Of a DNA stretch of 8,625 nt, positions 1 to 4,122 are shown one piece after another. Every line of letters begins with the position of its first letter. Position 1 is the first letter of the stretch. The stretch is taken from contig CAZQEN010000322.1 of assembly GCA_964591605.1 (NCBI GenBank), forward strand, positions 1-8,625. The letters run 5' to 3'. The position numbers and the translations under genes are program-made. The stretch comes from CAYLLT01 sp964591605. GTDB lineage: Bacteria > Planctomycetota > Phycisphaerae > UBA1845 > PWPN01. The notes under the pieces were generated by a model. That model had not been told where the DNA came from. It saw only the letters and a list, made by a program, of their open reading frames with translations, and did not search any database.

Positions 1-2
1 CA

Positions 3-944
3 CTGGCGTGCGGCAACACGCTCGTGCTCAAGCCGGCCGAGCAGACGCCGTTGACCGCCCTGCGGGTGGGAGAGCTGGTCATGGAGGCTGGCTTCCCGCC
101 GGGCGTGGTCAACATCGTGCCCGGCTACGGTCCGACGGCCGGGGCGGCCATCGCCAGCCACATGGACGTCGACAAGGTCGCCTTCACCGGCTCGACCGAG
201 GTCGGCAAACTCATCATGGAGGCGGCCGCGAAGAGCAATCTCAAGCGAGTCACGCTCGAGCTCGGCGGCAAGAGCCCGAACATCGTCTTCGCCGTCGAGA
301 ACATGGACGAGGCGATCGAGGGGGCTCACTTCGCCCTCTTCTTCAACCAGGGCCAGTGCTGCTGCGCGGGCTCGCGGCTGTTCGTCGAGGAGAAATGCTA
401 CGACGAGTTCGTGCAGAAGAGCGTCGAGCGGACGAAGCGCCGCAAGGTGGGCGATCCGTACGCCCCTGACACCGAACAAGGCCCGCAGGTGGACAAGGAT
501 CAGTTCAACAAGGTCATGTCCTACATCGAGTCGGGCAAGAAGGAAGGCGCCAAGATGCTCGCCGGCGGCGGGCGCTGCGGTGACAAGGGCTTCTTCATCG
601 AGCCGACCGTCTTTGCCGACGTGAAGGACGAGATGAAGATCGCCCAGGAGGAAATCTTCGGCCCGGTCATGAGCATCATCAAGTTCAAGTCGACTGACGA
701 GGTGGTCAAGCGGGCGAACACGACGATGTACGGCCTGGCCGCTGCCGTCTGGACGAAGGACATCACCAAGGCCCACGCCATCGCCAACGGCGTCCGCGCC
801 GGCACGGTCTGGGTCAACTGCTACGACGTCTTCGACGCCGCCGCCCCCTTCGGCGGGTTCAAGCAGTCGGGCATCGGCCGCGAACTGGGCGAGTACGGCC
901 TGCAGCAGTACACCGAAGTCAAGACAGTGACGGTGAAGCTGTAG
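3..944 (+). CDS. Aldehyde dehydrogenase, C-terminal part (5' end outside window)
   Basis: This is an NAD(P)+-dependent aldehyde dehydrogenase that oxidises an aldehyde to the carboxylic acid in the cytoplasm. The frame is open from base 3, where it reads LACGNTLVLKPAEQTPL, a typical mid-protein ALDH sequence, so the true start lies to the left. About 313 residues are present, against roughly 490-500 for the family. Visible motifs are the cofactor-binding FTGSTEVGK (about 183-209), the general-base glutamate in LELGGKSPN (Glu codon 258-260), the catalytic cysteine in the NQGQCCCAGSR motif (middle Cys, codon 360-362), and EEIFGPV further on. The C-terminal PFGGFKQSGIGRELG oligomerisation segment is also intact. 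Overall it looks closest to the ALDH1/ALDH2 class. The exact substrate cannot be read from the sequence. A strong intrinsic terminator follows 31 bases after the stop, so this is the last gene of its transcript. Confidence 0.96.
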   Translation: MACGNTLVLKPAEQTPLTALRVGELVMEAGFPPGVVNIVPGYGPTAGAAIASHMDVDKVAFTGSTEVGKLIMEAAAKSNLKRVTLELGGKSPNIVFAVENMDEAIEGAHFALFFNQGQCCCAGSRLFVEEKCYDEFVQKSVERTKRRKVGDPYAPDTEQGPQVDKDQFNKVMSYIESGKKEGAKMLAGGGRCGDKGFFIEPTVFADVKDEMKIAQEEIFGPVMSIIKFKSTDEVVKRANTTMYGLAAAVWTKDITKAHAIANGVRAGTVWVNCYDVFDAAAPFGGFKQSGIGRELGEYGLQQYTEVKTVTVKL

Positions 945-964
945 GGCTGTTGACTCAGGCGAGT

Positions 965-970
965 TATAAT
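965..970 (+). promoter_or_regulatory. Perfect TATAAT box, candidate -10 for the toxin-antitoxin pair
   Basis: A consensus TATAAT lies 21 bases after the aldehyde dehydrogenase stop and just before the terminator stem. No good -35 element lies 16-18 bases upstream. A TTGACT at 950-955 is only 9 bases away, too close for a sigma-70 promoter. It is the only promoter-like element seen between the dehydrogenase and the antitoxin start. If used, transcription would begin around 977, inside the terminator stem. This is a weak call. Confidence 0.25.
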
Positions 971-974
971 CATC

Positions 975-1012
975 TGCTGGGGCGCACATGTTGTGTGTCC
1001 CCAGCATTTTTT
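975..1012 (+). terminator. Intrinsic terminator after aldehyde dehydrogenase
   Basis: An 8-bp perfect stem, TGCTGGGG (975-982) with CCCCAGCA (999-1006), is followed directly by six T residues (1007-1012). The 16-base loop can extend the stem further: GCACA (984-988) can pair with TGTGT (994-998), leaving a bulged C at 983. The U-tract fixes the + strand orientation and so the end of the aldehyde dehydrogenase transcript. Confidence 0.9.
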
Positions 1013-1044
1013 GTCTCACCCGGCTGAACAGGTGGACTGCGATA

Positions 1045-1248
1045 ATGAGTAAGACTCAGGCGACAGCGGATGTGTTCCTGACCGCTCTTCGGGCACTTCG
1101 TAAGCCGGAACGTGACGCAGTCTTGCTGGGCATCGCGATGGATAAGGAGCTTGCTCAGGACATTCTGGATTTGGCGCTCATCGCGGGGCGACGGCGGGAG
1201 CGATCGCGCTCGTTCCGTGAGTACCTTGCCGACAAGAAGCCCTCATGA
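1045..1248 (+). CDS. Small antitoxin of a RelE/ParE-type toxin-antitoxin pair
   Basis: This 67-residue, charged and probably mostly helical protein (MSKTQATADVFLTALRALRK...) is called an antitoxin mainly from context. Its stop overlaps the start of a clear RelE/ParE toxin (ATGA, 1245-1248), the classical arrangement in which the antitoxin gene comes first and translation is coupled. An upstream ATG at 988 is open but falls within the terminator hairpin. The ATG at 1045 has an AGGTGG Shine-Dalgarno-like sequence (1030-1035) nine bases before it, so it is the better start. The C-terminal part (GRRRERSRSFREYLADKKPS) is basic and likely extended, as expected for the toxin-wrapping tail of such antitoxins. 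I cannot place it in a named antitoxin fold from the sequence alone. It probably binds and neutralises the toxin and may repress the pair's own promoter. Base composition in this pair looks less GC-rich than in the flanking genes, as expected for a mobile addiction module. Confidence 0.8.
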   Translation: MSKTQATADVFLTALRALRKPERDAVLLGIAMDKELAQDILDLALIAGRRRERSRSFREYLADKKPS

Positions 1249-1511
1249 GTGGCAGACCGGGCTACCTCATTCGGATCAAACGCTCAGCAGAGCGTGAGAT
1301 GAACGCGCTGCCTGCCGAAGTCTTTGGACGGATTCGCGATGCGATTCTGAGGCTTGAGCGGAACCCCAGACCGCAAGGGTGCAAGAAACTCAAGGGTGGG
1401 GACGCTTACCGGCTGAGGGTCGGCACCTACCGCGTCTTGTACACAATCGACGATCGTCAACATGTCGTCGAAGTGTTCGCCGTCGGTCACCGTCGAGACG
1501 TATATCGCTGA
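1245..1511 (+). CDS. RelE/ParE superfamily toxin (probable ribosome-dependent mRNA interferase)
   Basis: This 88-residue toxin has the full RelE/ParE superfamily pattern: an N-terminal beta strand (YLIRIKRSAERE), two helices ending in RLERNPRPQG, then the KKLKGGDAYRLRVGTYRVLYTIDD core and the C-terminal VFAVGHRRDVYR. By comparison with E. coli RelE, the positions corresponding to its catalytic residues are held by Arg56 and Arg58 (lysines in E. coli), Arg63, Arg83 or Arg84, and Tyr87. It therefore looks like an active mRNA interferase rather than a gyrase-targeting ParE, though the superfamily cannot be split with certainty by eye. The length is normal for the family and no frameshift is visible. 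The start overlaps the antitoxin stop by ATGA, so synthesis is coupled to the antitoxin. It converges with the propeller gene on the opposite strand, 120 bases away. Confidence 0.93.
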   Translation: MSGRPGYLIRIKRSAEREMNALPAEVFGRIRDAILRLERNPRPQGCKKLKGGDAYRLRVGTYRVLYTIDDRQHVVEVFAVGHRRDVYR

Positions 1512-1552
1512 AATTCGCTGAATCGATGCGGCATGCGGATCGCTCTTCACGA

Positions 1553-1574
1553 CGCAGAAACCGCGGTTTGTGCG
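1553..1574. repeat. Near-perfect 22-bp palindrome in the convergent intergenic gap
   Basis: A perfect 12-bp palindrome AAACCGCGGTTT (1558-1569) is extended on both sides by CGCA and TGCG across a single G/G mismatch. It lies between the toxin stop (1511) and the end of the opposing propeller gene (1632). It has no loop and no T-run, so it is not a standard terminator. It may be a protein-binding site or a weak hairpin shared by both converging transcripts. The role is unknown. Confidence 0.45.
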
Positions 1575-1603
1575 CAGACTGCCGTTCCGTATTACCCTCA
1601 TTC

Positions 1604-1627
1604 CGGAATTGCTGACTGCTGATTCCG
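1604..1627. terminator. Possible weak hairpin between converging genes
   Basis: CGGAAT (1604-1609) can pair with ATTCCG (1622-1627) around a 12-base loop, immediately beyond the stop codon of the minus-strand propeller gene and downstream of the toxin. There is no U-tract in either direction, only a T-rich stretch on the + strand further on. Termination by this hairpin is a guess based on its position between convergent genes. Confidence 0.25.
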
Positions 1628-1631
1628 CCGC

Positions 1632-2786
1632 TTATTCTTTCACCTGCTCGAGAATCGCGAAATCGCCGGGGTTCCATGCCTGGGCGATCACGTACATCTT
1701 CTTGTCGATCAACACGCACACGGCGTTGTGGACATGTTTGAAGTTCTCCAGGCCCAGGTCTTCTTTGGGCATCAGGGTCGAGACGAGCTTGTCGTCTTCG
1801 AGGATGTAGATGGGGGCGCCTTTGGCCTTGTCGGGCCCTTCGAGACAGCCCACTACGCAGACGTTGCCCTCATAGAAGGTGTCGCAGGGCAGCGAGCCTT
1901 TGGGCAGCGGGACGGTGCCCAGGTATTTGCCGTCGGGTGAGAAGCGGTCGATCTCCGAGTTGGGGCGATCGGCGACGTCGAGGCGTTTCGCGCCCCGGGG
2001 GACGGTGATGCCATGGCCGGTGCCGAACTGGCCGGGGCCGGTGCCTTTTCCACCGAAGCTCAGGTTGTTCCACTTGGCATCGAAGGGCTCCAGCGTCACC
2101 TTCGCGGTCAGCACGTAGTCGAGCGGTGAATAGCCGGTCGCAACGTAGTAGAGCCCGTCGAGCTGCTCCACGTCGGTCGGCGTGAACTTCAGCTTCTTTC
2201 GGAAATACTCCGTCGCGGTTTCGTTGCCCAGATCTTCTTCTCCCGTGGGCGCTTCCAGCGTGTGCACGAGCTTTCCTTCGAGCGTGGTGGTGAAGACCTT
2301 GCCCGCGTCGTTGGAGGGGAAGGTCAGGCAGGGGTCGGCGTTTGCGGGGTACCAGATGAGTGTGTTGTGCTGATTGGTGTCGCGTACGGCCGGCGGCGTA
2401 TCGAGCAGCCGGGTCGTCTTGAGATCGCCGCTGATCTGGATGATGCCCGCGCCGGGGAGTGCGAAGTAGACGTGGCCTTTGCCGGGCCGCCGGTCGACGG
2501 CGAAGCCGCCGTGAGCCTTCTTGAGGACTTCGACGGCCTTGGCAGGCAGGTGCTTGCTCGTGTAGAGCAGACGGAACCGATACTTGCCCTCACCGGTGAC
2601 GGCCGTCGGGTCTTTGGCAGGCGCCTGGCCGGTATCGGCCAGGGCGAGCATCAGGGGTTGATCGCCCGACCACTCGGTCGCGGCCGCTTGAGGCTCGGGA
2701 TTGTGACCCGGATGAGCAAACACCGGACGCGCCGCAGCGCCCACGGCCAGCAGACCGCACAAAACCACCGTCTCCGTTCGTCGCAT
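1632..2786 (-). CDS. Secreted NHL-type beta-propeller, PAL-like (peptidyl-hydroxyglycine lyase-like)
   Basis: This 384-residue protein starts with a Sec-type signal peptide (MRRTETVVLCGLLAVGAAARPVFA, likely cut before HPGH, residue 25). The rest is beta-strand-rich with blade-like motifs, such as FSPDGKYLGTVPLP and GKVFTTTLEGKLVHTLEA, fitting a six-bladed NHL propeller. Several segments recall the lyase domain of animal peptidylglycine alpha-amidating enzyme. These are PTDV followed by YVATGYS (Tyr219), a G-H-G-I motif (His258), VADRPN with Arg274, and a late HVHNAV (His353). They match in order the PTDV, catalytic Tyr, zinc His, ADRENG Arg and last zinc His of that enzyme. This comparison is from memory, so the enzyme activity is an inference. 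The gene start at 2786 is chosen over an open ATG at 2825 because GAGGTGGG lies just before it, and because the promoter's -10 box (2824-2829) overlaps the upstream ATG. The protein should act in the periplasm or outside the cell. Confidence 0.75.
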   Translation of the reverse strand: MRRTETVVLCGLLAVGAAARPVFAHPGHNPEPQAAATEWSGDQPLMLALADTGQAPAKDPTAVTGEGKYRFRLLYTSKHLPAKAVEVLKKAHGGFAVDRRPGKGHVYFALPGAGIIQISGDLKTTRLLDTPPAVRDTNQHNTLIWYPANADPCLTFPSNDAGKVFTTTLEGKLVHTLEAPTGEEDLGNETATEYFRKKLKFTPTDVEQLDGLYYVATGYSPLDYVLTAKVTLEPFDAKWNNLSFGGKGTGPGQFGTGHGITVPRGAKRLDVADRPNSEIDRFSPDGKYLGTVPLPKGSLPCDTFYEGNVCVVGCLEGPDKAKGAPIYILEDDKLVSTLMPKEDLGLENFKHVHNAVCVLIDKKMYVIAQAWNPGDFAILEQVKE

Positions 2787-2823
2787 CGGCCCACCTCTTC
2801 GGGAAAGGAATGAATCGGCGGGC

Positions 2824-2851
2824 ATTATACCGAGGGACCCTGCCCGTCCAA
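2824..2851 (-). promoter_or_regulatory. Sigma-70-type promoter for the propeller gene
   Basis: On the minus strand a perfect -10 TATAAT (2829-2824) is preceded, with a 16-base spacer, by TTGGAC (2851-2846) as a partial -35. Transcription would start near 2817, giving a leader of about 30 bases before the chosen ATG at 2786. The element sits in the 138-base gap after the radical SAM gene, so the propeller can be expressed independently of it. Confidence 0.65.
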
Positions 2852-2923
2852 GTCAGACGGATGCCGCCGGGTGGAAGACATCCGCCATCAGGGCTGCGCG
2901 GCGGGGGCGTCTGGCATGCAGGG

Positions 2924-2958
2924 ATCAGGTGCCGAACACGGCGGTGCGAGCACCTGAT
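2924..2958 (-). repeat. 9-bp inverted repeat spanning the end of the radical SAM gene
   Basis: ATCAGGTGC (2924-2932) and GCACCTGAT (2950-2958) are perfect reverse complements separated by 17 bases. The left arm includes the stop codon of the radical SAM gene. A small nested CAC/GTG pairing is possible in the loop. No T-run follows on the minus strand, so an intrinsic terminator is not supported. It may be a stabilising 3' hairpin of that mRNA or simply chance. Confidence 0.35.
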
Positions 2959-3800
2959 ACCTCCTGCACCCGCTGAGCGATGGCGTGGAGCCGGTCGTCG
3001 TCGAGGGGGGTGACCCACGGTTCGGTGGTGCGGCGGGCAATGGTGTAGACCTGGACGAGCTTGATCTGACCGCCGGCGGTGATGAGGTCGTGGATGCGGG
3101 CGGCGAAGGCGTCGATCTCCGCCGGCGGGGGGGGCTCGCCCCGGACGTTCATCCACAGGGACTGGATCACGATCGGGCGGGTGCGGGCGGCTTCGAGGAT
3201 GTTGTCGAGCACCCGCTGGAGCGGCACGTTGGGGCGGTTGATGAGGCGGTAATAGTCCTCGGTGCCGGCGTCGAGCTTGGCCCAGATCTCGCCGTTGTTC
3301 TCGTCCATGACGGCAAGGGCTTCGCGGACGGCGGGCTTGTGGAGATAGGCGGCGTCGGTGATGAGGACGATCTTCATCTCGTGCAGTCCGAACTGGCGCC
3401 GGATGCCGGCCGCGATGCGGACGGCGGCGGCGAACTGCGGACAGGTGGTGGGCTCGCCATCGCCGGAGAAGGCGATGTCGTTGAGGCGGCGGTGCGAGAC
3501 CGGGACGTCGCGGAAGAATTCGTCCTGGAAGAGGTCGCCGCGGATGACGGCCGTCACGGTGGCGGCCAGCTCGCTGCTGAGCCTGGGCAGGTCGACGGTG
3601 CGGACGGCGGGTGGGGTCGAGCGGTCGACCTGGCAGTAGACGCAATCGAAGTTGCAGGCCTTGTCGGGGTTGAGGTTCACACCGACCGAGATGCCACCGC
3701 TGCGGCGGCTGACAACGGGATACACGTAATGGTTATCGCGCCACGAGCGGTCGTGGGCGGCAAAGAACGGGGTCAGGGGTGATCCGGGCGATGCGGCCAT
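2925..3800 (-). CDS. Radical SAM protein, TYW1-like (COG0731-type)
   Basis: A 291-residue radical SAM enzyme. The 4Fe-4S cluster motif is CNFDCVYC (residues 49-56, C-X3-C-X2-C), preceded by the family's GVNLNPDKAC lead-in. The SAM-contacting glycine-rich strand is FSGDGEPT (residues 111-118). Further conserved-looking pieces are KIVLITDAAYL, a W-A-K-L-D-A-G strand and IQSLWMNVRGE. This pattern matches the family usually described as wyosine-synthase-like radical SAM proteins (COG0731). Bacteria are not known to make wyosine, so the substrate in this lineage is unknown. No C-terminal auxiliary cluster cysteines stand out, and the length is normal for the family. The ATG at 3800 is the only ATG near the N-terminus, with GGAG about 13 bases before it. 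A promoter lies about 80 bases upstream. The gene is divergent from the putative structured RNA on the other strand. Confidence 0.9.
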   Translation of the reverse strand: MAASPGSPLTPFFAAHDRSWRDNHYVYPVVSRRSGGISVGVNLNPDKACNFDCVYCQVDRSTPPAVRTVDLPRLSSELAATVTAVIRGDLFQDEFFRDVPVSHRRLNDIAFSGDGEPTTCPQFAAAVRIAAGIRRQFGLHEMKIVLITDAAYLHKPAVREALAVMDENNGEIWAKLDAGTEDYYRLINRPNVPLQRVLDNILEAARTRPIVIQSLWMNVRGEPPPPAEIDAFAARIHDLITAGGQIKLVQVYTIARRTTEPWVTPLDDDRLHAIAQRVQEVSGARTAVFGT

Positions 3801-3876
3801 CGGGTCGGTGGTTCTCCGGTTTCGGGCGGGCCGGCCGGAACGTCGGGCCGGCGCGCAACTCGTGAGATTTCATAGA

Positions 3877-3906
3877 ATTGTATCGACCGCCGAAAAAAAG
3901 TGTGAA
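3877..3906 (-). promoter_or_regulatory. Sigma-70-type promoter for the radical SAM gene
   Basis: Read on the minus strand, TTCACA (3906-3901) and TACAAT (3882-3877) each match the -35 and -10 consensus at five of six positions, with an 18-base spacer. Transcription would start near 3870, leaving a 5' leader of about 70 bases before the ATG at 3800. The region is clearly less GC-rich than its surroundings, as expected for a promoter. Confidence 0.6.
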
Positions 3907-3935
3907 AGACACCGCCAGATTCGGAATATTGGCGG
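3893..3935 (-). terminator. Possible terminator-like hairpin plus T-run on the minus strand
   Basis: CCGCCA (3912-3917) pairs with TGGCGG (3930-3935), with an extra ATT/AAT pairing inside the loop. On the minus strand this is followed by a small GTGT-CTTTC-ACAC hairpin and then seven T residues (3899-3893). It could end leftward transcription from the polysaccharide operon just before the radical SAM promoter. The strong stem is 12 bases from the T-run and the adjacent stem is only 4 bp, so this is a weak call. Confidence 0.25.
3902..3930 (+). promoter_or_regulatory. Candidate promoter for the structured RNA
   Basis: On the + strand GTGAAA (3902-3907, five of six to the -35 consensus) and AATATT (3925-3930, four of six to the -10) are 17 bases apart. 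The predicted start of transcription, about 3936-3937, falls exactly at the 5' strand of the closing helix of the putative RNA. It overlaps the radical SAM promoter on the opposite strand, so the two would compete or be co-regulated. It is supported mainly by position. Confidence 0.35.
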
Positions 3936-3936
3936 G

Positions 3937-4088
3937 GCCCTAGCGGTTTGGTCTGGTGGGAATGATCGATGTCCGGTCCACTTGTTGGGCCGGGCATTCT
4001 AAGCGGAGAGCGCCCGGAATGAACGTCGGCTCGCCCATTCCGGGTGCTAGGGTAGGCCCATCCTCCCTTGCGGGGGATGGGTTTTTTT
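3937..4088 (+). ncRNA. Putative structured small RNA, class not recognised
   Basis: This stretch has no convincing gene but folds by eye into a coherent + strand RNA. A closing helix joins GCCCTAGC (3937-3944) to GCTAGGGT (4046-4053). Inside it are hairpin A (3968-3980 with 3986-3998, 13 bp, 5-base loop CTTGT) and hairpin B (CCCGGAATG 4013-4021 with CATTCCGGG 4036-4044, 14-base loop). A terminator stem with a U-tract follows three bases after the closing helix. The non-Watson-Crick pairs in these helices are G-U on the + strand and would be A-C mismatches on the other strand, which supports the + orientation. The closing helix competes with four extra pairs at the base of hairpin B, so a switch is possible. 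It lacks the hallmarks of SRP RNA, 6S RNA, tmRNA and RNase P RNA as I know them. A 17-codon ORF (3969-4022) after GGTGGG lies within it and may be chance. No + strand gene follows, so a trans-acting RNA is more likely than a riboswitch. Confidence 0.5.
4057..4088 (+). terminator. Strong intrinsic terminator on the + strand
   Basis: CCCATCCTCCC (4057-4067) pairs with GGGGGATGGG (4072-4081) around a TTGC loop. There is one bulged T, and seven T residues (4082-4088) follow. No protein gene on the + strand precedes it within the intergenic region, so it implies a short untranslated + strand transcript. It lies 34 bases beyond the stop codon of the opposing O-antigen ligase-like gene, and its U-tract is in the wrong orientation to serve that gene. 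Confidence 0.85.
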
Positions 4089-4122
4089 ATGCGCCCGATG
4101 TCGTGGCGGTCGAGGCGGTGGA

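Noticed and set aside
950..970. TTGACT...TATAAT as a complete sigma-70 promoter
   Set aside because: The two boxes are only 9 bases apart, far short of the 16-18 needed. Only the -10 is kept as a weak candidate.
988..1044. Upstream ATG start for the antitoxin
   Set aside because: It lies in the terminator hairpin, gives a non-conserved-looking cysteine-containing leader, and the ATG at 1045 has a ribosome site.
2590..3645. 351-codon Arg/Pro-rich open frame on the minus strand
   Set aside because: It overlaps the radical SAM gene in another frame and runs into the propeller gene. It is a typical GC-skewed shadow frame with no motifs.
2985..3782. 265-codon open frame on the + strand
   Set aside because: It is antisense to the radical SAM gene, which has clear catalytic motifs, and its own composition is low-complexity Gly/Val/Asp.
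3808..4002. Small + strand protein gene (64 codons)
   Set aside because: It has no ribosome site, is Arg-rich, and crosses the promoter region and the 5' part of the structured RNA.
3937..4088. SRP RNA, 6S RNA, tmRNA, RNase P RNA or a c-di-GMP riboswitch
   Set aside because: None of the signature sequences of these RNAs that I can recall is present, and the length or fold does not match.
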